Shown here: positions 54,933 through 64,000 of the stretch, piece after piece
How the letters are laid out: every line of letters begins with the position of its first letter
Position numbering within the stretch: position 1 is the stretch's first letter
Origin: Hyposmocoma kahamanoa
Lineage: Eukaryota > Arthropoda > Insecta > Lepidoptera > Cosmopterigidae
Direction: 5' to 3'
NCBI RefSeq assembly: GCF_003589595.1
Contig: NW_020653945.1
Location: forward strand, 4,054,371-4,118,370
DNA length: 64,000 nucleotides
Notes under the pieces: generated by a model
Seen by the model: only the letters and a program-made list of their open reading frames with translations
Databases searched by the model: none
Told to the model about the DNA's origin: nothing
Translations under genes and position numbers: made by a program

Positions 54933-55215
54933 ATTTTTTGTTATACCAAGTGACGGGACGAACAAGCCGTGCACCTCGTGGTAAGCGACACGCTACCCAT
55001 AACAGTTGCAGTGTCACTCAGAGCTTTAAATCGCAAAGATTTGACGGGCACAGCCACTCAGTGATATCATCTTGAGACGCAAGTGGACAAGTCCCATGTG
55101 TCTGTAATTTCACCAGCACCCTTGCCCTTCGAAACCGAAACACAATAATAAAAGTTACGTTACCGCTTGGCGGTAGAAATAGGTAAGGTGGCGGCAGTAC
55201 TTCCCAAGACGTGAC
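54933..55215 (-). mobile_element. LINE 3' tail family, copy 10
   Basis: Near-complete on minus, with GGTGCTGGTGAAATTACAG and the end CCCGTCACTTGGTATAAC before A-rich sequence. Confidence 0.9.
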
Positions 55216-55284
55216 AATAACGACGTGGCAGGCAATCACACCCATAACTGGTTTAAAACAAGGAGATTCCCTGGACACGAGTAC

Positions 55285-55430
55285 TAGAGCAAAAAAGCTC
55301 ACTCCGAGCTACCCAGAACAAGCAGATCAGAACCGATTTAAACAAGTTCATTTCCCAAATTGCTCCTACCCAGGACCTCTCGTCGAGCGCTCACCATGCA
55401 AACAATTGGACCACCGCGGTCGTTTAAAAA
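55285..55430 (-). mobile_element. SINE family 3, copy 2
   Basis: The minus strand starts GACCGCGGTGGTCCAATTG, then CATGGTGAGCGCTCGACGA, GGGAAATGAACTTGTTT and CTGGGTAGCTCGG. It matches the order of the copies at 29.1 and 56.9 kb. The A and B boxes are mutated. Confidence 0.75.
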
Positions 55431-56344
55431 GTTGTTCGTTTAAAAGGAAATTCATTGATAGACTGCTATCAATCAGTCGGTTCGAGGTTATGAATTTCGG
55501 AAAAGGCATTAAATTAAAAAGGTATTGTCCTCTGAATTTTTAACTAACTACCATTGTGATTGCTCTCGCTAGGTAATGGGTGCGGTTGGTGACGATTTAG
55601 TAATAAGTAAGTTGTACATTGTGACTTCTTATAATTATCATGTTTTCTCTCTGATGTATTCTATTCTATGTATTTGAGTTTTGGAGATAAAAATCAGTTG
55701 CGCAATGTACCGCTTAACCTCGTAATCGAGCCGCCCAATCCTCGACAGTCTCGTCCTCTGCTATTGTGTTCTACTGTAGGTTCCCCAACTAAAGGTGATG
55801 GAGATGATGTATTCGATGGTTTGTCAATGACGTGTGAGTTTTTGAGATAAAAATCAATTCTTGAAATTCATGTGTTTCATTCGCTGTTGTGTATTCTATA
55901 TATAATGTTCTCCATATCTATCACTCTCCCGATTAATTGTAGGAAGTATCATTACACTTATTTTTTATGGAAACGTACTTTCAGTTTCATGATCATTTTA
56001 TTTAAGAGCCAAGCTCTTGTCGGTGTAGCCTTCTCCACTCGTCACAGTATACAAAGTCCTTAACCTCTGCTTATTTTGACATTCTTCTTTAATTGTTCTC
56101 TGTACACTATGGTTTTCTTTTTTTTTCTTTTTCTTTTATCTTCCCCAGAATTATAACTTTTATAAATTAGTTACGCAACAGATGTGCAAATTTTTCCCGA
56201 ATTCTTAAATTTTCGGTTGAGCACTTAATATAAAAAATTAAAAAAGAAAATTATAAAAAAATTACACACGAAATATTATAAATTTTACCGCCAAACCATT
56301 TCTCGACTGGGCGAGTTGATTGACTCTATATTTTCAATATAACA
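55431..56344. other. Unassigned
   Basis: Pyrimidine-rich tract at about 56110-56145. A locally duplicated pair (GAGTTTTGGAGATAAAAATC near 55675 and GAGTTTTTGAGATAAAAATC near 55836) suggests an old ~160-bp local duplication. No gene seen. Confidence 0.4.
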
Positions 56345-56505
56345 TCTTTTTTTATTATAATATCGGGTGACGGGACTAACAAGTCGTGCGCCTGATAGTA
56401 AGCTACACGCCTGTCCATAACAGTTACAGTGCCACTCAGAGATTTAAATCGCAAAGATCTGAGGTGTACCACCACTGCGCCCGTCTCCCTGAGACATAAG
56501 TCGTC
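56345..56505 (-). mobile_element. LINE 3' tail family, copy 11 (5'-truncated)
   Basis: The minus strand runs from GACTTATGTCTCAGGG to CCCGTCACCCGATATTATAA and an A-run. Confidence 0.88.
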
Positions 56506-56844
56506 TTATCACAAACTCTTTTCTGTCTTTGTGGTAAATTGAGGAAATGAACATTAATAATATTTCTCAGTGAATTAACTTCAACAGTGATGTATGATTT
56601 TGGATTTCAATTACCGTATATTAATCAAGGCTAAATATGTAAATTATTATTGTTTTGTGATGTTTAAAAAAATACAATTCGTATGACGCTGCTACAAATT
56701 TACGTCGTATTAATTTTGATGCCTAGAGAATTCTAATCAAGCTCAATTTTATGGAGTATGGGAATAATAATGGGGGACTACGTATAAGATTATGTAATTA
56801 GATATAACAATGTGCCAGACAACCGCACCAATTGCCTGGTCTCT

Positions 56845-57035
56845 AACTCTTATTAGGAATTTCCTGTACTATGAGTACCAGAGCAACAGAATTCACATTG
56901 GGGCACTTCCCAGAACACCCAGACCAGAATCAGTTTAGAAAAGTTCATTTCCCAATTTGATCCCACGGGAATCGGATCCGGTACCTCCTCATCCAGCGCC
57001 CACAGTATAAACCGTTGGGTCACTGAGGTCAACAT
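56845..57035 (-). mobile_element. SINE family 3, copy 3 (best)
   Basis: The minus strand starts GACCTCAGTGACCCAACGG (A-box-like) with GGATCCGATTCCC (eroded B box), then AAATTGGGAAATGAAC, GGTCTGGGTGTTCTGGG and TTGCTCTGGTACTCATAG. Longest member of the family here, about 190 bp. Confidence 0.85.
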
Positions 57036-57987
57036 AGTGTAGTAGTTAGCTTATTGTCGTATTAAAATGGGCTAGTAGAGGGATGCATGCATGCGTGCGT
57101 ATGTGTAGCGTTGCCGGGTATCCGAATAAAACCGAACATAGTTCGACTTTTTGGTTGCGTGTCCGGCCAAATTATATAGTGTTCGGCTTTTGTTAGGCTT
57201 TTTTATATTTGACCATTCACGTGGTCGTTAATAATAAAAAAGATTGATTCTTCTATTGTATCGATGGCCTACACTTTCACGCTAAAATACTCGTCGATTG
57301 CTGCACAGGGTATGCCAGATGTACAGGAAAGGAATTGTAGATGTATCGTGCGGGAAGTTCCTTTCGTGCATCCCAAGAAGACTAATTTAGTTATTATTTT
57401 ATTAGAATTGCAGTAGATTTTTTGATAAAAGATCAAAAAAGCATGGTTTTACAAAAAAAATTGTCGTATTAAAACTACGATAAAAATCCTTAAAATTTAG
57501 GGTGTCTAATGTCCAGCTAAACTGGCTAGCTGGTCTTCCCGGCTATTCGGTTTTAAGACATGACAACCCTATGCATTTGTGTATCCGTGTGTGTGCGGTG
57601 TGTCATAGTCGTCATAGTTTTATTGCCAAAATCGTACACTGAAAGGTATACATGTGATACAATATCACTAAAAATAATTGCCGTGTTCTGTAACAAAAAA
57701 GTTACGTGAAAATAAAATGGTAAATAAAAAAACAGTAAAAGTCTCGTAAAACTGAATAAGAGAGCTCATTTGCGGAAATACGCAAACGTCGCTGTTAATA
57801 CGCTACGTAAAAATGATTTTTTATTGCACATCTTAGACAAATTTGCAAGTAAAGTGTTATACAAAAATGCCCTTTATTGTACAGACGTAATGTATTGTGT
57901 AAAACTCACTGAGAACATTGACTTTCACCCAGTTAACCTATCAACATATTTGATGGGATCAATCGCAACATGATTAAATTAAAATGG
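57036..57987. other. Unassigned
   Basis: Short ATGCATGCATGCGTGCGT run near 57085. Nothing else recognised. Confidence 0.4.
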
Positions 57988-58245
57988 TTACTTTTTTTTA
58001 TAACATCACGTGACGGAACGACTAAGTCGTGCGCCTGATGGTAAGCTAGACGCCTGTCCATAATAGTTGCAGTGCCACTCAGAGCTTTAAAAGATTTGAG
58101 GGGCACTGCCACTGCGCCCTTCGCCCTGAGACATAAGTTGGCAAATCCCACGTACCTGTAATTTCACCAGCACCTTTACTCTTCGAAACCCGAACACAGT
58201 AATACTGACATTACTGCTTGGCGGCAGAAATGGTAAGGTTGCTAC
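57988..58245 (-). mobile_element. LINE 3' tail family, copy 12
   Basis: The minus strand carries TCTGCCGCCAAGCAGTAATG, GGTGAAATTACAGG, GCAGTGGCAGTGCCCCTCA and CCGTCACGTGATGTTATAA with an A-run. Confidence 0.9.
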
Positions 58246-58747
58246 TCATAGTACTTAGAACGAGTGGTGCAGTGTTTGCGTTGCGTAAACTGAAATTGCT
58301 CATTTCTGATTCCGCATTAAGACAGGTCTACTTTGCACATTTGTCTGACACTCGCTGATGTCATACGGTTCATTCATATACGGTAACTCCATGGATGGCA
58401 ATAGAGTCATATGCAAAAACGTGCCATACGCGTATTGGTTGGGGTAAAACACAGACATTCCTGCAGAAATCTCTTTGTAGTGCAACGCATAATGACGCAC
58501 TACTCATTCTACATATGCGAAATTATAATGTACGTTAGAAATAATCTTTCTTAATTTGGTACTGTAAATGTTTCTGGTATCCCACTCCGCCTTACCGGTC
58601 ATTTGAGAACAGTCCCATGACGCATGGCACTTGCATAGAAAAACCCGCGTGTCATCGGACCTACTTTCTATAAGCGTTAACCCGACTTTACAGACTTGAA
58701 CCGTCTGACGAAACATTTAGGCGCCTGCTGAAAGACCTTTTATTGAA
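58246..58747. other. Unassigned
   Basis: Minus frames 58300-58500 and 58504-58716 are unexplained. No domain seen. Confidence 0.35.
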
Positions 58748-59018
58748 ATTAAATTTTTATTGAATTGATATTCAATTATTTTTTGTGAAATTACTCCACT
58801 AGTTTGTTATAATTATTAATACAAAGATCGAACACTCAGAAAAAACACTCAGAAAAAATTCCTTCGATCCGGTCGGATTCGAACCGACGTCTTCTTGCAT
58901 ACCGTGCCAGACGCTATACCAACTAAGCCACGGAACGAACCAACGGACCTCACGAATTTTTCTATGTGCTTGCGTCGTGTCTTTGTACTTGGTCTTTCAA
59001 CGACTTTTTAGTCGTAGC
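58748..59018 (-). mobile_element. SINE family 2, intact inverted copy
   Basis: Almost identical, in reverse complement, to 18376-18645. The only differences I count are a few bases near the 5' end (AAAGACCAAG for AACGATCAAG, and one T for G before the head) and at the AT-rich 3' end. It shares the internal CTGAGTGTTTTTT duplication, both Pol III boxes and the same non-tRNA 5' flank. Confidence 0.92.
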
Positions 59019-59429
59019 AACTTACAACTTTTGTTTAGGTATGCACGTTCATTCCGTAGGTATGGCAGCTCCTTTCCTTTATTTTTCTTTTCATCCTCTA
59101 AGTCATACTTTTCCAAAATGGTTCCTACCTCCCCAATGTGGGCGCTTAGGAGTCCTAGGGGGTGCTACCGCATATATGAACTACTCTACATGATATAATT
59201 TTTTTTCATGATTTTTCATGATTTCATGATATAAATTTGCCTTGAGCCTTGCGAGCAGCGGACTCAACAGCTGCACCAACTGAAGTCACTGTGCCACTGA
59301 GATGCAAAGCTGCAAGTGTGCTAACACATGTCGCATCTCACTGGAGACACCTACCCCTCGCCCACGGCACCAGAGTCATCCCGTCGAGCATTTTATCATA
59401 TTAATCTTTGTACTAATAATTGTAAGAAA
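59019..59429. other. Unassigned, with a GC-richer segment
   Basis: 59230-59395 is GC-richer (GAGCAGCGGACTCAACAGC, CCCTCGCCCACGGCACC) without an ORF. It may be another retroelement leader scrap. A short TTTTTCATGATTTCATGA duplication occurs at about 59203-59230. Confidence 0.35.
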
Positions 59430-59522
59430 AAGTAATGCTCACAATATTGCTTGGCGCCAGAAATAGGTAAGATGGCAGTCATTCCCTAGATGAACTCTTT
59501 CACAAGTAACTCTAGTGCTACA
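59430..59522 (-). mobile_element. LINE 3' tail family, copy 13 (5' part only)
   Basis: GCTTGGCGCCAGAAATAGG and GATGAACTCTTTCACAAG on plus correspond to the start of the sense tail. The poly(A) half is missing. Confidence 0.8.
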
Positions 59523-60185
59523 GTTTTAGAGGTAAAGCTGCGAAGATGTCATCAGGCCATCCTCCATTAATAAGTTGCACCTAAGAGGTTAACAACTAAA
59601 ATACTATAACGATCATAACAGTCACAAATTCATAATTTGCGACGGTTGTATTCATTTGCATTCTAACCAGTATTTCCATATTCGTCTTATTGCCCGTGCG
59701 CGTAACTGCACACGACCTCGTATATATGGGGCTAGATAACAGTTGGTGTCATTAACCTCTTATTGCTTATATACGTGTTAATAAATAATGAAGTACAGTA
59801 CCAGGCCGTGTATGTTACACATAGAGCTTTAGAAAGAGACGATTGACTGATTTCGGCTTCGTAGAGCGTTGTCTCTGTCACTCATACCTGTGTGACATTT
59901 AAATTTGGAAGTCGTGAGACGGAAACGGCGCTCTACAAATACGAAGGTAACCGATTATTGCCGATTAGAAAATCAATTTTATTTTTTTATTATTTTTTTT
60001 ATGAATATAAATTAATACATGTAATGAGTAGGCAATAATTAAGATATTATTTTGAAAGAAATCTTAAATGTAGTTCGATGGTTTGTATTTTTAAATCAAT
60101 CAGTCTGAAATGCAAACACGAAACACACCACGCGACGTCATATAGATACGTAAACGAAGAAAATTTACGGTTCACGTAAGTTACT
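59523..60185. other. Unassigned
   Basis: Nothing recognised. Confidence 0.35.
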
Positions 60186-60245
60186 TACTTCTGCCGCCAA
60201 GCAGTAATGTGAGCATTACTGCGTTCCGGTTTTGAAGGGCACCTT
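60186..60245 (+). mobile_element. LINE 3' tail family, copy 14 (short)
   Basis: TCTGCCGCCAAGCAGTAATG, GAGCATTACTGCGTTCC and GGTTTTGAAGGGCACC only. It preserves the conserved GCAGTAATG / CATTACTGC hairpin. Confidence 0.85.
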
Positions 60246-61159
60246 AGTTACGTCTTCCCATTGATCTGCTGCTTTGCACGTTCCTGATGAGCCTCTTTTG
60301 CTTTACCAGCATTCATCAATCTATTCTAACAAGCCCTTTTGTATTCCTTACTACGCACTCCAGCCTTATCTTTTGTATACTATAATATACAATTAATTAA
60401 TCACAGCTTGTTGTATTAATCATAGTATATAGCGGTCTAAACAATCAATAATATTCTAGATTTATTTCAATAACGTTGTTCCGTCATACATTTACAAAAT
60501 GCGCTATATTTTCTTAACCCATGAATGGACAGTAACGGCGGCGTTTATCGTAAAATTAAATATCACAATGTGACACTATATCCGAATATGACAGTACGGG
60601 ATACCCCGTTTCGCTAAAAAAACGGGCTTTACATTGCTATTTCCAATTGCTTTCTGTAAAGATACCATCTACTGCTTCTTCATAGAGAAGTATCAACAAG
60701 GTACTGACTAAAGTCAATGATTTACACGCACACATTTGTGGACGTTACGTTAAGACAATACGTGGAGACTGACGTGTTAGCGTGGAGTGATACTAATAGA
60801 TGTCAATGCCATTTAACTTTTTGACAGCAAAAGTAAGTTCTAATCAAATTTTTTCTCTAAAACGCTTATGTTTTTAGTACTAATTCAATATGACACAACG
60901 GTCATCATCCTATTACAGGCATTGTCGTATCTTTAAAATACAAGAATATTGACGGGATCAGCCGTCAATGATTAAGCGTAATCAAATTATTATATTGAAT
61001 TAATACAAGCACTACGGCACAAAGAAAAGTAGTGACATTTTTGTGTGCGATAATATTTAAGGGCTCTTCATGAAAGGGTTAAGAAAATTACCTTTTTGTT
61101 TCTTATCGATGCTTAGTGCCCTTGACTTCAGACTTGTTCCCTTTTCAAAGCGAAAGTGA
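60246..61159. other. Unassigned
   Basis: Nothing recognised. Confidence 0.35.
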
Positions 61160-61440
61160 ATGGTTTTTATTTTTTTTATAATATTAAGTGACGGGACGAT
61201 CAAGTCGTGCGCCTGATAGTACGCTACACGCCTGTCCATAACAGTTGTAGTGCCACTTAGAGCTTTAAATCGCGAGACATAAGTTGACAAGTCCCATGTG
61301 CTTGTAATTTCATCAGCACCTTCACCCTTCAAAACCCGAAAACAGTAATGCTGACATTATTGCTTGGCGGCAGAAACAGGAAAGGTGGCAGTACTTTCTT
61401 GGACGAACTCTTCCACAAGGACCTCCTTAGTAAACCTTCT
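61160..61440 (-). mobile_element. LINE 3' tail family, copy 15
   Basis: Complete ends, with an internal deletion of the GCAGTGGCAGTGCCCCTCAG core. The minus strand ends CCCGTCACTTAATATTATAA and an A-run. Confidence 0.9.
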
Positions 61441-62149
61441 ATCCACCTTACTAAATCTATACGGAAATTACTAAGCACATCATAAATCTATCTCGTTTAA
61501 TCAACAATTTGGTGTTCAAATTATAGTACATTATTGCAGAGGCCGCGAAATAAGGGATCGCTGGACGAATATGAGTTACTTGTATTAATACGAGTCAAGC
61601 AATCCCCGTTCCCGCCGAGTTTTGTATAGTGCTTTTCTCAGACAATGTGAGGCAATACTAAAGGACCAAAGAGATGAAGATGTATATTTATAATAAAAGA
61701 AGTAAAAAAGCATTAAAAGTAATATTTGCCAAAAGAGTATGTTGATATTTTTCTGTATGCATCTCTAGGCAGTTGGCTGTTAAAATTTTTCTTTTGGCTG
61801 TTTGCTTAGTTCATTGTTAGTAATAAATAAATTTAAATGTTTAGAGCAGAGGACAGAAATGGATTTTCACACTTACTTTGCAGGCCTTGGCCGGGAAGAA
61901 GCCGCACGGTCCATAAATGACAAACATTCCGTGTTCGTTTTTTGGAAGTAACGCAAACATTTCCGAGCATGTTTGAGAAAAATGTATTTTTCATGTCTAA
62001 TAATCAGTAAAGTACGCCATCGACGTACCAGACTCGCAATTGAAGAGCAGAATACCAAAAGAATGCATTGACAGTTGAATAGCAGTTCGATGACTAGCTA
62101 CTGACAAGCCACTTCTCTTAACTATTAGCGGACTACCGAACGAACAAAA
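61441..62149. other. Unassigned
   Basis: The minus frame 61873-62058 is unexplained. No family recognised. Confidence 0.35.
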
Positions 62150-62232
62150 CTGGCACTCAACTGTTATGGACAGGCGTGTATCTTACCATCAGGCGCAAGG
62201 ATTTTTCGTCCTGTCACTTGATATTATAAACA
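62150..62232 (+). mobile_element. LINE 3' tail family, copy 16 (3' end only)
   Basis: Only the last ~75 bp: CTGTTATGGACAGGCGTG, TACCATCAGGCGCAAGG and CCTGTCACTTGATATTATAA with an A-rich end. An extreme 5' truncation, the pattern expected of target-primed reverse transcription. Confidence 0.88.
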
Positions 62233-62577
62233 AAATGGCAAAATAACATCTAAGTAAACGTTTTGTCGGAAACTGATGCCTCAACTAAAACACGAAGTTT
62301 ACTAGAAATAACATTTTTCTAGTTTTTCCTAGTTGTATATACGTCACGAGCAATGATGTAAGATTTAAATAAAGAATTTTCTTGGTGAATTCAAAATGAA
62401 AAAAATAACTAAAAATGCAAACAGTTCATCTATCGTTGGTAGGAGTATGTTACAAATCAAAGGGCAAATTCTTTACTGCTTTCAGGAAACAGGGCAATTA
62501 ATGAAGGAGTAACATCCAAATTTCGAAACACTGCGACTGCAACAATCACGCTACAACAACCGCAACAATTTTATTCA

Positions 62578-62820
62578 TTTTGTATGAAAAATATTTTACG
62601 AAATTTTACCAAGTTCTGCTATTCCGATTTTTTCGTCTCATGCAATGAAATAGTCCTTACATGAAACTGACTCGATCGGCATTAAAAAAATTTTGATCTA
62701 TTTTATTCATTTTTATGGACAACACACGCTTGACCAAAAAATTGATTATGCCAAATTTGTTTCCACAAAAAAAGATTTTAACGTTCCTAAGACTGTTTCC
62801 TTGTATATTATATGGATTCG
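62578..62820 (+). repeat. Dispersed repeat D, copy 3
   Basis: AAATTTTACCAAGTTCTG, ACATGAAACTGACTCGATC, ATGGACAACACACGC and CCTAAGACTGTTTCCTTGTA in the same order as the other two copies. No ORF. Confidence 0.7.
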
Positions 62821-63715
62821 GATTGCCCCCTACTGTCTACTAAAAAAAACACTATAGTGACGCTTTATTCATTTTAATGCAATTTCGGCCATGGGCGGGA
62901 ACTGCCGAAGTTTTACTCAGCTATGAATAATATATTTCAAATGCCCGTCGCCGTCACTCAGGCCACCAGAGGCCAAAAAATAATTTAGCCCCAACCCAAT
63001 TTTATTTGCGTATAAGGGTTAAGTACGCCCTTTGTTACCAAGTTTATGATTGTTGCGGTTTCCGCATTGTTTTGAATTTTGGATGTTATTAGTACTCCAT
63101 TATGGCCCTGTTTACTGAAAGCAGCAAAGAATTTGCCTTCGATTTGTAATCTAATCCTACCGACAATAGATTATACCGTTTGCATTTTTAAATTTTATCA
63201 TTTGTTAAAACAAAAAGGTAAAAACTTTTGAATTCAGCTAGAAAAATCTTTATTTAAATTGTACAGTATTGTTCGTGACGTATACATATAATAATTACGA
63301 ACAACTAGATAAATGTTATTTCTATAAAAAAAGTAAAACACCAAGCATATGCATATGCGGCAACTGCGGCAGTCAGTTCCTTTGCTTATTAGCTCTTTCT
63401 CCTCTTTTCTTTTTTTTTTCTCCATTTACGGGCTTGATTGCATGGTATGGTGGCGATCTTATCCTTTTATGTTTTCCTCATTCTTTCCCTGCAATATAAA
63501 TATACTCGTAGAATTATTTATTATTATGGAACCAATATTATGTTATTTTTTCACAATTACACATCAATATGCATTTGAATCCAATTCGTACAATAAGAAG
63601 AATAAAAAAAAATTTAATAATATATTTATCTTTTCATTGAAAAATTGTAAATTTATTACGGATGTGCACTTTTATATACTAAATCGATGACTTTTATAAA
63701 ACAAATTACACCGTC
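62821..63715. other. Unassigned
   Basis: AT-rich with homopolymer runs. Overlapping frames at 63234-63690 are dominated by Phe/Leu/Lys codons, as expected by chance. Confidence 0.4.
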
Positions 63716-63910
63716 CTACTGCGCTAGTCCCACCGGCGGCGCGGGCGAGAGATGCGAGCATTCAGTATGGGTATATAAAGAAGATATATAGATAAAGAAA
63801 GAAAATATGTGCAACGCAGAGTTGCGCATCCAAACAGGTTGTTGCTTGTTTCCCGCTCTCAAAGGCACCCGCTCCCACACCTCGTCTCGAGCTCCCGTCC
63901 GCGTGAACAC
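63716..63910. promoter_or_regulatory. GC-richer segment with TATA-like motif
   Basis: CCACCGGCGGCGCGGGCG is followed by TCAGTATGGGTATATAAAG (TATA-like, about 63770-63779). A second GC-rich block lies at 63850-63905. This could be a promoter or exon edge of a gene beyond the window, or a repeat. No coding evidence. Confidence 0.2.
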
Positions 63911-64000
63911 GACACTTCACAAAATTACCTATACATTTCATATATTATCAAATTTGTATAAAAATATTAGAATTTAAGTTTATTTTATTGATATACTGTC

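Noticed and set aside
61873..62058. 61-codon minus frame as a small gene
   Set aside because: No domain, start context or neighbouring support. Its length is within what chance gives in this composition.
63269..63690. Overlapping plus ORFs near the end of the window
   Set aside because: The content is almost entirely Phe/Ser/Leu and Lys/Asn codons from AT-rich homopolymer runs.
1..64000. A bacterial-type or viral gene system, operon or defence island
   Set aside because: There are no dense same-strand ORFs or ribosome-binding sites, and SINEs, LINEs and poly(A) tails abound. Nothing in the window resembles such a system.

Overview
This window is almost certainly nuclear DNA from an insect, most likely a moth or butterfly (Lepidoptera). 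It is AT-rich and has no operons. It is packed with tRNA-headed SINEs, truncated non-LTR retrotransposon (LINE) tails, terminal-inverted-repeat elements and short hairpins. Several families (a LINE tail carrying ACCATCAGGCGCACGAC then oligo-A, and a MITE ending AACCGACTTC) match my memory of lepidopteran genomic sequence. The species cannot be named. Three runs of exactly ten N (10967-10976, 26504-26513, 52195-52204) mark assembly joins of unknown size. I find no host protein-coding gene I can defend, so the window is probably intergenic or intronic.

The dominant object is a near-complete LINE at about 46347-50026: a GC-rich 5' leader, one uninterrupted 979-codon ORF (APE-type endonuclease plus reverse transcriptase), a short 3' UTR and a 26-nt poly(A). 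It sits inside a mariner-type transposase pseudogene. The upstream half of the transposase (46205-46346) stops at PLDLF and the downstream half (50027-50212) resumes at LFLWGY; the repeated LF codons look like the 7-bp target-site duplication.

Layout: 0-7 kb has a 16-bp minisatellite, a 22-bp palindrome, two LINE coding fragments and a foldback-like element. 7-23 kb has three copies of one dispersed repeat (8.7-9.8, 17.2-18.3 and 21.8-22.3 kb; the first two each carry their own SINE), two copies of a second repeat, two LINE 3' ends pointing at each other, and a Ty3/gypsy LTR-PBS-gag remnant. 23-46 kb has many LINE-tail copies, two GC-rich islands, hairpins at 27.6, 31.8 and 35.8 kb, MITEs and SINEs. 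50-64 kb has a foldback repeat, an interrupted CA microsatellite, a decayed hAT transposase, more LINE tails and SINEs, and a GC-richer end with a TATA-like motif.

Sixteen copies or fragments of one LINE 3' tail are spread from 12.7 to 62.2 kb. Four SINE families with recognisable A and/or B box motifs are present. Two SINE copies at 18.4 and 58.9 kb are nearly identical and inverted. Functionally this is a transposable-element community: LINEs supply reverse transcription and probably mobilise the SINEs, while the mariner and hAT copies are dead. Apart from the intact LINE ORF, every coding fragment is broken or truncated. Repeat boundaries are read by eye and are approximate to about 10-30 bp.
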